Assembly (NCBI GenBank): GCA_900465685.1
Contig: UEGR01000003.1
Coordinates: 486,997-550,996 of the forward strand
Reading direction: 5' to 3'
DNA length: 64,000 bases
Source: Hyphomicrobiales bacterium
Lineage (GTDB): Bacteria > Pseudomonadota > Alphaproteobacteria > Rhizobiales > Rhizobiaceae
The stretch's first letter is position 1. Every line of letters starts with the position of its first letter. Below the pieces are notes generated by a model. The model was not told where the DNA came from, did not search any database, and saw nothing but the letters and a program-made list of their open reading frames with translations. This document shows positions 45,949 to 58,737 of the stretch, in pieces. A program made the position numbers and the translations under genes.

Positions 45949-47339
45949 GCATGCAAGGCGTGGCCAAGCGCCTTCATGCTTGCCTCGGCAAAGCCCTCGC
46001 CCAAGGTCGGATGTGCATGGATTGTCCCTGCAATGTCCTCGAGACGTGCGCCCATTTCAACGGCTTGCGCAAAGGCTGATGACAGCTCGGAAATACCAAC
46101 ACCAACCGCCTGAATGCCCAGAATGACATGATTGTCCGCGCGGGCCACCACACGAATAAAGCCGTCTTCCCGTTCAACCGTCATGGCACGGCCATTGGCC
46201 TGAAATGGGAAAATGCCAATCTGCGTGTTGTGACCTGCCTTGCGTGCCTCATCGGGCAGCAGGCCCACGGTCACGATTTCCGGATCGGTGAAGCAGACCG
46301 CCGGAATGCAGCGCTTGTCCCAGGCCTGCTTGCCGCCTGCGATGATCTCGGCAACCATCTCACCCTGCGCCATGGCGCGATGCGCCAGCATCGGTTCTCC
46401 CGTGACATCGCCGATTGCATAGACACCACGCATTGATGTGCGGCAGCGATCATCGATGCGGATGAAACGCCCATCCATATCGAGCCGGATTTCACTCAAG
46501 CCCCAACCATCGGTCTGCGGTTTGCGTCCGACCGTCACCAGCACCTTGTCAGCTTCGATGCGCTTGGTGGCGCCGTCAACCGCCAGCACTTCCAGTGCCT
46601 TTCCGTCTCCGGTCAGACCCTTGGCCGATGTGCCGGTCAACACCTCCACGCCAAGCGCCTTCAGGCGTGCCATGACAGGCCGCGTTAGCTCCGCATCATA
46701 TTGCGGCAGGATACGGTCGGTCGCCTCGACGACAGTGACTTTGGAACCGAGCTTCGCATAGGCCGTGCCGATTTCGAGCCCGATATAACCACCGCCCACC
46801 ACAGCCAGTTTTTCCGGTATGGCACCCAGTGACAGGGCTTCCGTGGACGAAATGATATTGCCACCGAAGGGCAGCGCCTCGATTTCAACCGGCACGGAGC
46901 CGGTGGCGATAACTATATTTTCCGCATGAATGGTCTGGCGGCCTGTATCTGTATCGACCAGCACCGTCTTGCCGTCCATGAACCGCGCCTGCCCTTGAAA
47001 CATGCGCACACGCGACCGTTTCAACAGCCCGGCCACACCACTATTCAGTCGATTGACGATACCGTCTTTCCATTCAAGTGTTTTGACAAAGTCTATGGCT
47101 GGATTTTGCGCGGTAATGCCAAGCGCGCCCTTGGTGGCAAAGGCGGTCAGACGATGGAATTCATCTGCGGCGTGGATCAGCGCCTTGGACGGAATGCAAC
47201 CGACATTGAGGCAGGTGCCACCGAGACGCTTACGCTCCACGAGCACGGTATCAATGCCGAGCTGTCCCGCCCGAATGCCGCAGACATAGCCGCCGGGACC
47301 ACCACCGATGATCAGAAGTTTGCAGTTAATCTCACTCAT
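45945..47339 (-). CDS. lpd: Dihydrolipoyl dehydrogenase (E3) of the branched-chain complex
   Basis: E3 reoxidises the dihydrolipoyl arm of E2 with NAD+. The 464-residue flavoprotein begins [20 protein letters not shown] (FAD), has the redox pair in [13 protein letters not shown], the NAD-binding [39 protein letters not shown], and the catalytic His/Glu near [15 protein letters not shown] 47339 follows GGAAGG and fits the family start; the longer frame adds only six codons. It closes the bkd operon after E2, so it is probably the complex-specific lpdV copy. Confidence 0.93.
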
Positions 47340-47343
47340 AAGT

Positions 47344-48651
47344 TCAGCCTTCCACAAAGATCATCGCAGGCGTTTCGATGAGGCTTTTCAGCTTCTGCAC
47401 AAAGACAGCCGCGTCCCAACCGTCGATCACCCGATGATCGAAGCTGCATGAAAGGTTCATCATCTTGCGTGGCACGAACTGGGTTCCGTCCCACATCGGG
47501 CGCACGGCAATCTTGTTGATGCCGACAATCGCGACTTCCGGCCGATTGATAATCGGTGTCGTGGCAATTGCGCCAAGCGGTCCAAGCGACGTGATGGTGA
47601 TGGTGGAACCGCTCAGCTCTTCCCGCTTTGCCGTTCCATTGCGGGCGGCATCGGTCACACGCGACAACTCGGAAGCCGCCGCAAAGACGGTCATGCTTTC
47701 GGCGTGACGCACCACGGGGACGATCAAGCCATTCGATGTCTGCGTGGCAATGCCCACATGCACACCGCCGAATTGACGGATGATATCGGCTTCATCGTCG
47801 AAATGGGCATTCAGGCCCGGCTGTTCTTTCACTGCCTTGACGATGGCGCGAATAACGAATGGCAGCAGCGTCAGGCGCGGACGCCCTTCCTTCTTCTCAT
47901 TGTTGAGGCCGCTGCGCAGCTCTTCAAGCTGCGTGACGTCGACTTCCTCAACAATGGTGATATGCGGAATATGGCGTTTTGTTTCCGCCATGCGCTCGGC
48001 AATCTTGCGCCGAAGTCCTATCACCTTGATCTCGTTGATAGATGTATCGGCAGCATAGCCGGACAGAGCCGTTGCAGCACCGCTTTCGGTCTCGAAGAAC
48101 GCGTCCAGATCTTCATGTGTGATGCGCCCGGCAGGTCCGGTTCCGCGAACACGCCTGAGATCAACGCCCGCATCGCGCGCGCGCAGCCGAACCGACGGCG
48201 TGGCCAGAGGCTTTTCACCTTCCGCCCGCACGGGGCCAGCGCCCGCAAAAGCCCGGGTCGAAGATTCATGCTTGGGTGCTGCCGGCTTCGGTGGAACGGG
48301 CGTCTGCAACAAGACCGGCACTTCCGGTGCCTGCGGCTTTGGCGCTTCGATCGCTATCGGTGTATGCGCGGGCTCTTCAGCCTTTACTTCCTCGGCTGCG
48401 CCGGATGCGCCCTCGATTTCAAGCCGCACCAGTTCGGAACCGACGGCGATTTTTTCACCCACTTCGCCATTGATCGCGATGACTTTGCCCGCGCGCGACG
48501 ACGGGATTTCCACCGTCGCCTTGTCGGTCATGACAGCGGCCAGAAGATCATCCTCGCGAATGATATCGCCAACCTTCACATGCCATTCGACTAGCTCGGC
48601 CTCGGCAACGCCTTCGCCAACATCGGGGAGTTTGATTGTAAAATGAGCCAT
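47344..48651 (-). CDS. bkdB: Branched-chain 2-oxoacid dehydrogenase E2 (lipoamide acyltransferase)
   Basis: E2 carries the acyl group on a lipoyl arm to CoA. The 435-residue chain has one lipoyl domain ([20 protein letters not shown], lipoyl lysine in [12 protein letters not shown]), a Pro/Ala-rich linker, a peripheral E3-binding domain ([20 protein letters not shown]), and a catalytic domain ending in [16 protein letters not shown] with the active-site His/Asp. The [11 protein letters not shown] motif and single lipoyl domain favour the branched-chain type. ATG 48651 follows GGGGAGA. LipB encoded at 12 kb would supply its lipoyl precursor. Confidence 0.93.
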   Translation of the reverse strand: MAHFTIKLPDVGEGVAEAELVEWHVKVGDIIREDDLLAAVMTDKATVEIPSSRAGKVIAINGEVGEKIAVGSELVRLEIEGASGAAEEVKAEEPAHTPIAIEAPKPQAPEVPVLLQTPVPPKPAAPKHESSTRAFAGAGPVRAEGEKPLATPSVRLRARDAGVDLRRVRGTGPAGRITHEDLDAFFETESGAATALSGYAADTSINEIKVIGLRRKIAERMAETKRHIPHITIVEEVDVTQLEELRSGLNNEKKEGRPRLTLLPFVIRAIVKAVKEQPGLNAHFDDEADIIRQFGGVHVGIATQTSNGLIVPVVRHAESMTVFAAASELSRVTDAARNGTAKREELSGSTITITSLGPLGAIATTPIINRPEVAIVGINKIAVRPMWDGTQFVPRKMMNLSCSFDHRVIDGWDAAVFVQKLKSLIETPAMIFVEG

Positions 48652-48662
48652 GTTGTCTCCCC

Positions 48663-49691
48663 TCACGCTTCCATGATCGACACGAGTGCGCGACCGACAC
48701 GATCAGGACCGGGAAAATAGGCCCATTCCTGTGCATGCGGATAAGGCGTGTCCCAACCCGTCACGCGGATGACTGGCGCTTCGAGGTGATAGAAGCAGTC
48801 ACGCTGCACGAGCGCGGCAAGTTCCGCACCATAACCGCAGGTCAGCGTTGCTTCATGCACGATGACGCAACGGCCAGTCTTACGCACTGAAGCCATGATG
48901 GTCTCGGTATCGAGCGGCAAAAGGGTGCGCAGATCGATAATCTCGGCATCAACGCCGGTTTCTTCCGCGGCGGCCAGCGCCACATGCACCATCGTGCCAT
49001 AGGCCAGAACCGTCACGGCGCTGCCTTCACGGCGAATAGCGGCCTTTCCAAGCGGAACCGTGTAATAGCCTTCCGGGACTTCGCCGAGATCGTGCTTTTT
49101 CCAGGACGTGACCGGCTTGTCGTGATGGCCATCAAAGGGGCCGTTATAAAGCCGCTTCGGCTCGAACATGATCACCGGATCGGGATCTTCAATCGCTGCA
49201 AGCAGCAAGCCCTTGGCGTCCGCTGGCGTGGACGGCATCACCGTCTTCAAGCCCGACACGTGGGTGAAAAGCGCTTCCGGGCTTTGGCTGTGCGTCTGCC
49301 CGCCATAAATACCGCCGCCGGATGGCATTCGGATCACGATGGGGCATGTGAACTCGCCCGCCGAGCGATAGCGCAGACGAGCGGCTTCGGAGACGATCTG
49401 GTCATAGGCCGGATAGACATAATCGGCGAACTGCACTTCAATGCAGGGGCGCAAGCCGTAAGCGGCCATGCCGATTGCGGTGCCAACAATGCCAAGCTCG
49501 CTGATTGGCGCATCGAAACAGCGCTCTTTGCCGTACTTCTTCTGCAAACCGGCGGTGCAGCGAAACACGCCGCCGAAATAGCCGACATCCTCACCGAACA
49601 CGACCACATTATTGTCGCGCTCCATGGCAATGTCGTGGGCGTTCTGGATCGCCTCGATCATGGTCATTCTGGGCATAGTCATCTTGGTCAT
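48663..49691 (-). CDS. bkdAB: Branched-chain 2-oxoacid dehydrogenase E1 beta subunit
   Basis: The 342-residue beta chain of the thiamine-diphosphate E1 has VVFGEDVGYFGGVFRCTAGL, RCFDAPISELGIVGTAIGMA, the potassium-site region FADYVYPAYDQIVSEAARLR, and GGGIYGGQTHSQSPEALF with the catalytic His. The tail RVTGWDTPYPHAQEWAYFPG is typical of the branched-chain type. It lies 3 nt after the alpha-subunit gene and just before E2. Confidence 0.95.
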   Translation of the reverse strand: MTKMTMPRMTMIEAIQNAHDIAMERDNNVVVFGEDVGYFGGVFRCTAGLQKKYGKERCFDAPISELGIVGTAIGMAAYGLRPCIEVQFADYVYPAYDQIVSEAARLRYRSAGEFTCPIVIRMPSGGGIYGGQTHSQSPEALFTHVSGLKTVMPSTPADAKGLLLAAIEDPDPVIMFEPKRLYNGPFDGHHDKPVTSWKKHDLGEVPEGYYTVPLGKAAIRREGSAVTVLAYGTMVHVALAAAEETGVDAEIIDLRTLLPLDTETIMASVRKTGRCVIVHEATLTCGYGAELAALVQRDCFYHLEAPVIRVTGWDTPYPHAQEWAYFPGPDRVGRALVSIMEA

Positions 49692-49694
49692 GGA

Positions 49695-51502
<1,808 letters not shown>

Positions 51503-52060
51503 ATGATTGCCAGAGCAATTTCAGATATGCACAACGAAAGCTATGAGACACAACGCCTGATCATTCGCTGCTGCCGCGTTCTGGATGCGTCTTTATTGAG
51601 CGCGTTGATGAGTCCCGAGATCAGCAAGTGGGTTGCTTCCTGGCCTTTTCCCCTGACACCCGATCAATGCGAAAAAATACTCCTGGCGAACCGCGCCGCA
51701 GCAAAAGAGGGAAAGGCTTTTCCCGGTATTGTCATCGAGAAACATACAGGGACGATCATTGGTTGGATAAAAATCGCAGCCGAAGACAACCCTGGTCGGA
51801 GCTTCGAACTTGGTTACTGGATCGGTGAAAATTTTCAAGGCAATGGTTATGGCTTTGAAGCAGCGAGCGGCGCTCTTGATTTCGCATTCTCGAAACTGAA
51901 TGCGACAAGTGTCAGGGCTGGAGCGCAGCTAGCCAATGCAGCGTCACATGAACTGCTTCGCAAGCTTGGTATGACGGAAGATGGTGAAACCGACGTCTGG
52001 GCTCCGTCACGAAAGCGGTTCGAAAAATGCAAATACTGGAAGCTGGATCGAGTGGAATAA
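51503..52060 (+). CDS. GNAT-family acetyltransferase (RimJ/RimL-like)
   Basis: The protein (185 residues from ATG 51503) has the RimJ/RimL arrangement: YETQRLIIRCCRVLDASLL at the start, IVIEKHTGTIIGWIKIAA, FELGYWIGENFQGNGYGFEA with the acetyl-CoA loop (Q-G-N-G-Y-G), and LANAASHELLRKLGMTEDGE. Such enzymes acetylate protein N-termini or small molecules. An in-frame ATG at 51431 lacks a ribosome site and is disfavoured; GGGG precedes 51503. Confidence 0.82.
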   Translation: MIARAISDMHNESYETQRLIIRCCRVLDASLLSALMSPEISKWVASWPFPLTPDQCEKILLANRAAAKEGKAFPGIVIEKHTGTIIGWIKIAAEDNPGRSFELGYWIGENFQGNGYGFEAASGALDFAFSKLNATSVRAGAQLANAASHELLRKLGMTEDGETDVWAPSRKRFEKCKYWKLDRVE

Positions 52061-52109
52061 TATGAAGTGCACCGCTCAATAACGATAAGCGGTGCACTCG
52101 AATTTCATC

Positions 52110-53117
<1,008 letters not shown>

Positions 53118-53124
53118 AAATCCC

Positions 53125-54228
53125 TTACAGTTTTACCGGCTGGCCAAGACGCACGCTTTCGTCAGCGGCGAGACAGATACGCAGCGATTGCAACGCATCG
53201 TCCATATGGCGGTTGAGATCGATATCCTCGCGAATGGCTTTCAGCATGTAAGCCTGTTCGCGTTCACACAATTCCTGATGGCCCGGCTCATCGGACATGG
53301 AAAGATCCGTATCCGGCTTCAGGAACTTCCCGTCCGCACCGCGTTCAGCGCGATGGATGCGAATGGTCGAGGTTTTTGTGTGCGCATCTACGTCGTCAGA
53401 CTTGGTCACAGCCTCGTTCATGACGATGGAAACGCAGCCATTTGGCGAGATAACATCCTTCACGAAGAAGGCGGTTTCAGACATCATCGGACCCCAGCCC
53501 GCTTCATACCAGCCAATCGTGCCGTCATCGAACAACACCTGCAGATGACCGTAATTATACATATCCGGCTTGATCTCATTGGAAAGACGCAGGCCCATGC
53601 CGCGCACTTCCACCGGCTTTGCATCGGTGATCTGGCACATGACATCGACATAATGCACGCCGCAATCGACAATCGGCGATGTGGTGTTCATCAGGTTCTT
53701 ATGCGTTTCCCAGGTCGCGCCGCTGGACTGCTGGTTCAGGTTCATGCGGAAAACGTAAGGACCGCCGAGCTGTCGCGCTTCAGAAATCAGCCGCATCCAG
53801 GACGGATGATGGCGCAAGATATAACCGATGACGAGCTTGCGTCCGTTGGCCCGCGCACAGTCGATGACCCGGCGTGCGTCTTCCACGGTCGTTGCCAGCG
53901 GCTTTTCGACAAAGACATGCGCGCCCTGCTCCATTGCAGCCACGGCATAATCGGCATGGCTTTCCGAATAGGTGGCGATGCATGCCATATCCGGTTTCAG
54001 TTCAGCCAAAGCCTCGTGAAAGGATGGATGAATTTCATAGCCTGCCAGCTCGTCTGGCACCGCAACCTTGGTCCGGTTGACCAGACCAACGACTTCAAAG
54101 CCCGGATTGCGATGATAGGCCAGCGCATGGCTGCGGCCCATATTGCCAAGACCTGCCGAAAGCACGCGTACCGGGGCGATCGGGGCCGGAGCGATTTGGG
54201 CCGGGGCGGTTGTTGTATCTGAACTCAT
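53125..54228 (-). CDS. Gfo/Idh/MocA-family oxidoreductase
   Basis: The 367-residue protein has the NAD(P)-binding Rossmann start [20 protein letters not shown], then [40 protein letters not shown] with the EKP motif, and [20 protein letters not shown], where the His/Asp segment is the catalytic region of this family. It would oxidise or epimerise a sugar taken up by the surrounding transporter; the exact substrate is unknown. An Ala/Pro-rich N-terminal 15 residues precede the fold. Its ATG overlaps the stop of the upstream permease (ATGA), so it belongs to the operon. Confidence 0.92.
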   Translation of the reverse strand: MSSDTTTAPAQIAPAPIAPVRVLSAGLGNMGRSHALAYHRNPGFEVVGLVNRTKVAVPDELAGYEIHPSFHEALAELKPDMACIATYSESHADYAVAAMEQGAHVFVEKPLATTVEDARRVIDCARANGRKLVIGYILRHHPSWMRLISEARQLGGPYVFRMNLNQQSSGATWETHKNLMNTTSPIVDCGVHYVDVMCQITDAKPVEVRGMGLRLSNEIKPDMYNYGHLQVLFDDGTIGWYEAGWGPMMSETAFFVKDVISPNGCVSIVMNEAVTKSDDVDAHTKTSTIRIHRAERGADGKFLKPDTDLSMSDEPGHQELCEREQAYMLKAIREDIDLNRHMDDALQSLRICLAADESVRLGQPVKL

Positions 54229-55064
54229 TTTACAGCTCCGGCTGTGATGCCGCGGATCAGTTGCCGCGAGAAAATGACGTAGAGGACGAGGATCGGGAAC
54301 ATGGCCAGCGAAAGCGCCGACAGAACCGCATTCCAGTTGGTGACGAACTGACCGATGAACAGCTGCGAACCCAGTGTCACCGTCTTGGTGGCTTCGCTTG
54401 GCGCGAGGATCAGCGGGAACCAGAGATCGTTCCAGATCGGGATCATGGTGAAGACGGCAACCGTTGCCATGGCTGGACGGATCAGCGGCAGCACCAGCTT
54501 GAAGAAGATCGCATATTCCGACATGCCGTCTATTCGCCCGGCATTCTTCAAATCGTCGGACACGGTTCGCATGAATTCGGACAGGATGAAGATCGCAAGC
54601 GGCAAGCCTTGGGCTGTATAGACGAGGATCAGCGAGGTCAGACTGTTGACCAGTCCCACCGCGACCATGCCCTGCAACAATGCAACCGTACCAAGACGGA
54701 TCGGGATCATGATGCCGATGGCCAGATAAAGCCCCATCAGCGTGTTACCCTTGAAGCGATATTCCGACAGCGCAAAGGCTGCCATTGCGCCAAACAGGAT
54801 GACAAAGAAGATGCTCGCCACTGTAACGATGGCGCTGTTCTGGAAATAGGTCAGGAACGAGCCCTGCTTCAGCACCGTCTCATAACCGATGAGGCTAAAG
54901 CTTTCCGGTGTCGGAAACTGCAGCGGCGTGCGGAAAATCGCATTGCGGTCCTTGAAGGAATTGATCAGCGTCAGCGCCACCGGAAAGACGGCGACAAGCA
55001 TATAGATGATCAGCGCCGCATGAACGAATGTTGTGCGGAGGGGCGAAGTGCGTGCTTTCGACAT
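54225..55064 (-). CDS. Sugar ABC transporter permease (MalG-like)
   Basis: The 279-residue inner-membrane protein has six membrane segments, begins with a short cytoplasmic tail and VHAALIIYMLVAVFPVALTL, and holds the EAA coupling loop in DDLKNAGRIDGMSEYAIFFKLVLP. The end is PILVLYVIFSRQLIRGITAG, standard for CUT1 MalG permeases. ATG 55064 follows GAGGAGCGAG; the longer frame lacks a ribosome site. It starts 13 nt after the other permease gene. Confidence 0.93.
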   Translation of the reverse strand: MSKARTSPLRTTFVHAALIIYMLVAVFPVALTLINSFKDRNAIFRTPLQFPTPESFSLIGYETVLKQGSFLTYFQNSAIVTVASIFFVILFGAMAAFALSEYRFKGNTLMGLYLAIGIMIPIRLGTVALLQGMVAVGLVNSLTSLILVYTAQGLPLAIFILSEFMRTVSDDLKNAGRIDGMSEYAIFFKLVLPLIRPAMATVAVFTMIPIWNDLWFPLILAPSEATKTVTLGSQLFIGQFVTNWNAVLSALSLAMFPILVLYVIFSRQLIRGITAGAVK

Positions 55065-55077
55065 GATTTCTCGCTCC

Positions 55078-56022
55078 TCAGAACTGATAGCGGCGCATGC
55101 GACGCTGGATGCCGAACAGATAGAGCGACACACCGGCGAGGATGATGAGGAACATCACGGCCGCGATGGTGGCGCCCATGGACGGATTGCCTAGCTGAAG
55201 CTGGAAGCCGAAGAAGGTGCGGTACAGGAACGTGCCCAGAATATCGGTCGCCTTGTCTGGCCCCGCGAGTGCGCCCTGCATCGAATAAACAAGGTCGAAC
55301 GCGTTAAAATTGGCAACGAAGGTCATGACCGAGATCAGGCCAATCGACGGCAGGATAAGCGGCAGCTTGATCTTCCAGAACTGGCTCCAGCCCGTAATGC
55401 CGTCGCATTCGGCAGCTTCGATGATTTCATCGGGAATGTTGAGCAGCGCCGCATAGATCAGCATCATCGGAATACCGACGAACTGCCAGACCGAGACGAG
55501 CGACACCGTCACAAGTGCGGTTTCGGCCTTGCCGAGCCATGGTCCAAAGGCCCATTTCATGCCCACCAGATCCATCATCCATGGTGCAACGCCCCAGATC
55601 GGTGACAGGATCAGCTTCCAGATGAAGCCGACAATCACGAAGGACAGTAGCGTCGGCAGAAAGATCGCGGTGCGGTAGAAGGCTGCGAAACGCAGTCTCG
55701 GCAGCGACAGCATGGCCGCCAGCAAAATGCCGATCGGATTTTGAACCAGCATGTGAATACAGAAGAATATAACGTTGTTCTTCAAAGCATTCCAGAAATC
55801 GCGTGACCAGTTGGCATCGCCGAAAAGCGTCTGGAAATTGGCAAATCCGACAAAGACGCGCTGCCCGTCAACGACATTGAAAAACGCTTGCCGCAATGTC
55901 TCGATCAGCGGAAGCACCATGACGGCGGTATAAACCAGCACGCAAGGCAGCAGAAACACAAGAATGTGCCACCGCCTCGGGCGTTTTTGCTCAATGATTG
56001 GCAGGTTGGCAGACTGGCTCAT
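55078..56022 (-). CDS. Sugar ABC transporter permease (MalF-like)
   Basis: The 314-residue inner-membrane protein shows the MalF/UgpA pattern: HILVFLLPCVLVYTAVMVLP as the first membrane segment, the FWNALKNNVIFF region, and the EAA loop IPDEIIEAAECDGITGWSQFW. The end ILAGVSLYLFGIQRRMRRYQF is typical. ATG 56022 is the first ATG; TTG and GTG lie just before it. It pairs with the MalG-like permease. Confidence 0.92.
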   Translation of the reverse strand: MSQSANLPIIEQKRPRRWHILVFLLPCVLVYTAVMVLPLIETLRQAFFNVVDGQRVFVGFANFQTLFGDANWSRDFWNALKNNVIFFCIHMLVQNPIGILLAAMLSLPRLRFAAFYRTAIFLPTLLSFVIVGFIWKLILSPIWGVAPWMMDLVGMKWAFGPWLGKAETALVTVSLVSVWQFVGIPMMLIYAALLNIPDEIIEAAECDGITGWSQFWKIKLPLILPSIGLISVMTFVANFNAFDLVYSMQGALAGPDKATDILGTFLYRTFFGFQLQLGNPSMGATIAAVMFLIILAGVSLYLFGIQRRMRRYQF

Positions 56023-56204
56023 CAACACTCGCTGTTCTTCGGCTTATGCGGTTCTTACGAACTTTCTATCGCCGTGAGACTGACACGGATCGCGCATCGC
56101 GCGAAAGAAAAACTGCCCGCAAGACTATCCGGTAGGTCTGTTCGGCATCGAAAATGCACACGGGCGGCCCTGCGCTGTCGCAAAGCCGCCCGTGCACTAT
56201 CGCT

Positions 56205-57464
56205 TTACTTGGCTGGCTTGTACCAGCTGTCCAGGCCTTCCTGCAGCTTCTTGGCGGCATCTTCCGGCGTTACGGTGCCGTTGATAACGTTAGCCGACTG
56301 AACCCAGGTTTCGTTTTCCAGGTTCGGCGTGCCACGCGACAGGATCTGGTAGGTCGAGCGGATGGTCGGCTTGCACTTTTCGCGCCAGGATACGAATTCC
56401 TGCGCCAGCGGATCGGACATCTTCACTGCCGTCGAGTTCAAGCTGAAGAAGCCCGGCAGCGCATTGGCGTAGATTTCCGCAAATTCCGGCGAAGCGACCC
56501 AGTTGAGGAACACCTTGGCCTGTTCGGCATTCTTGCTCGAAGCGTTGAGGCCAAGACCGATATCGTTATGATCCGAGATGTAGCAGCTGTCGCCGGCATT
56601 CTTCACCGGCGGCGGGAATGCGCCCATCTTGAACTGCGCCTGCGTGTTGAACAGGCCAATTTCCCACGAACCAGCCGGATAGATCGCGGCGCGGCCCAGC
56701 GTGAAGAGGTTCTGGCTGTCCGGGTAGGTCTGCGCTTCGAAACCGTCGCCCAGATAATCCTTCCACTTGGCGAGAACCTTGAACGGCTCAACCCACGGTT
56801 CGTCGGTCAGTTTTTCCGTACCGGCGATAAGCGCCTTGCGGCCTTCTTCACCCTTCCAATAGGTCGGGCCGATATTCTGGTAGCCCATGGTTGCGGCTTC
56901 CCACATATCCTTGGTGCCCATGGCCATCGGGATATAGGTGCCGTCAGCCTTGATCTTGTCGAGCATCGCGAAGAACTCGGCTTCGGTCGCCGGTGCCTTC
57001 AGGCCAAGCTTGTCAAAGGCTTCCTGATTATAGATGAAGCCGTGAATAACCGAAGCCATCGGCACGCAGAAAGCCTTCTTGCCGTCGTCGGTGGTCCATG
57101 CGGACTTGGCGACGTCGGAGAAGTTCTTCATGCCTTCGAGGTCGGTGAGATCGGCAAGTTTGCCCTTGTTGAACAGTTCCAGCGAGGTGTCGAAAGGACG
57201 GCACGAAATAAGATCGCCGCCCGAACCAGCATCCAGCTTGGCATTGAGAGCGGCGTTATATTCCGTCGGCGCGCTTGGCGCGAAATTGATCTTGATGCCA
57301 GGATTCTTGGCTTCAAAGGCTGGAATGATCTTTTCCTGCCAGATCTGCAGATCGTCGTTACGCCAGCTTTCAACTGTCAGCGTGACGTCCTGAGCCAATG
57401 CGGCAGAACCCGACGCCAGCAACGTCGAACCCAGCAGCATGAATTTCAAGGTATTGCGAACCAT
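56205..57464 (-). CDS. Sugar ABC transporter substrate-binding protein
   Basis: The 419-residue periplasmic protein begins with a signal peptide (MVRNTLKFMLLGSTLLASGS, cleaved near ALA) and has the CUT1 SBP_bac_1 fold: VTLTVESWRNDDLQIWQEKI, IPAFEAKNPGIKINFAPSAP, GGDLISCRPFDTSLELFNKG and GRAAIYPAGSWEIG. ATG 57464 follows GGGAGAAGG. It heads an operon with two permeases, an oxidoreductase and an ATPase, and is divergent from a BadF-type kinase and a GntR regulator. An N-acetylglucosamine or other amino-sugar ligand is inferred from that kinase. Confidence 0.93.
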   Translation of the reverse strand: MVRNTLKFMLLGSTLLASGSAALAQDVTLTVESWRNDDLQIWQEKIIPAFEAKNPGIKINFAPSAPTEYNAALNAKLDAGSGGDLISCRPFDTSLELFNKGKLADLTDLEGMKNFSDVAKSAWTTDDGKKAFCVPMASVIHGFIYNQEAFDKLGLKAPATEAEFFAMLDKIKADGTYIPMAMGTKDMWEAATMGYQNIGPTYWKGEEGRKALIAGTEKLTDEPWVEPFKVLAKWKDYLGDGFEAQTYPDSQNLFTLGRAAIYPAGSWEIGLFNTQAQFKMGAFPPPVKNAGDSCYISDHNDIGLGLNASSKNAEQAKVFLNWVASPEFAEIYANALPGFFSLNSTAVKMSDPLAQEFVSWREKCKPTIRSTYQILSRGTPNLENETWVQSANVINGTVTPEDAAKKLQEGLDSWYKPAK

Positions 57465-57811
57465 TTGACCTTCTCCCGTTTTTTTGAACGCAGACGCACA
57501 AAAGAGGCGAGATACGCCTGTCCATTGCGATACACCACGTTGATGACGATGGCTCATCACGGTCCGGGATAAGTGCCGGCTACGCCGGTCTTTGCTCCAT
57601 CCCATTTCCGCGCGGCCCTCGCCTGTCAACAAGCTTTGGCGACCCCTGGCGGCATTGCGCTCCCCTTTGAGTGAATTTAATGCCAAAAACGTACCAATTG
57701 TCCAGCGAAGTTTACGAAATTCTCGCATAAAAATTGGAAGCAAGATAATTTACCTTATTTTATCAACACATTAATCAATTTTTCTCCGCTTCGCTGAATC
57801 TGCTTGGTTAA

Positions 57812-57850
57812 TGGTATTTTTTTGGTATCTTCAAGTTGGAGGTATCTTCA
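57812..57850. promoter_or_regulatory. Repeated TGGTAT half-sites before the kinase gene
   Basis: TGGTAT occurs at 57812 and 57823, and GGTATCTTCA is repeated at 57824-57833 and 57841-57850, 17 bp apart. GntR/NagR-type regulators bind sites built on TGGT-ACCA halves, so these are candidate operators for the GntR protein encoded next; GTACCAA near 57689 could be a further half. Confidence 0.4.
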
Positions 57851-58737
57851 TGGCAGAGTTTTTCATTGGCGTGGATGGCGGCGGCACCGGATGTCGCGCT
57901 GTAGTGGCAGATGGCAACGGTGCGATTCTGGGAACGGGACGCAGCGGATCGGCCAATATTGTCACCGATCCGCATACTTCGCTCGTCAATGTACGCGCAG
58001 CCATCGACAATGCCTTTGCCGATGCCGGGCTGGACCAGTGCCATTACGGTGAAAGCCACGCGGTCCTCGGCCTTGCTGGCGGCAATGTCGTAGGCGCCGG
58101 ACTGCCGATTGAAGGCGGCCTCCCCTTTGCCCATGCCAATGTCGAGTTCGACGGCCTCATCGCATTGCAAGGTGCGCTTGGTGATCAGGACGGCATCGTT
58201 GCCATTCTTGGCACCGGCACGGCCTATATCGTCCGCCAGCAGGACCGGATACATTCGGTCGGCGGGTGGGGTTTTCCGCTCAGCGATCTTGGCAGCGGTG
58301 CGCGGCTTGGCCAAAGCCTGCTGCAAGAATGCCTGCTGGTGCATGACGGCATTCACCCCCGCAGCCGTCTGACAACGGATGTTCTCGACGAGTTCAGCAA
58401 TAATCCCGACAATCTGGTTGAATTTGCCTGGACGGCGAAGCCCGGTGATTTCGGCAAATATGCCCCACGTGTTTTCCAATATGCAGCCAATGGCGATGAG
58501 ACTGCGCGTATGCTTCTGGAGCGTTCCGCAGGCTATGTCAGTGAAACGCTGGATATGTTAATCGCGCAAGGTGCGGAGCGGATCAGTCTGTTGGGTGGCA
58601 TGGCGCCGCTTTATGTGGAGTGGCTCCCGGCCAGCCATCAGAAGCTCATTGTTCCACCGGCAGCCGATGCCTTGACCGGAGCCTTGCAACTCGCGCTCAA
58701 GCGCTATGGCCACAAGATGAATGAGGCGCATGCATGA
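57850..58737 (+). CDS. BadF/BadG-family ATPase, probable N-acetylglucosamine or glucosamine kinase
   Basis: The 295-residue protein has the ASKHA sugar-kinase fold: FFIGVDGGGTGCRAVVADGN (phosphate 1), SHAVLGLAGGNVVGAG, QDGIVAILGTGTAYIVRQ (phosphate 2), GGWGFPLSDLGSGARLGQSL and ISLLGGMAPLYVEWLP (adenosine loop). The GWG-GDLGSG-like stretch is typical of GlcNAc/glucosamine kinases in the BadF family. ATG 57850 follows GGAGG; the longer frame is non-conserved. The stop overlaps the GntR gene start. Divergence from a sugar importer fits phosphorylation of the imported sugar. Confidence 0.88.
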   Translation: MAEFFIGVDGGGTGCRAVVADGNGAILGTGRSGSANIVTDPHTSLVNVRAAIDNAFADAGLDQCHYGESHAVLGLAGGNVVGAGLPIEGGLPFAHANVEFDGLIALQGALGDQDGIVAILGTGTAYIVRQQDRIHSVGGWGFPLSDLGSGARLGQSLLQECLLVHDGIHPRSRLTTDVLDEFSNNPDNLVEFAWTAKPGDFGKYAPRVFQYAANGDETARMLLERSAGYVSETLDMLIAQGAERISLLGGMAPLYVEWLPASHQKLIVPPAADALTGALQLALKRYGHKMNEAHA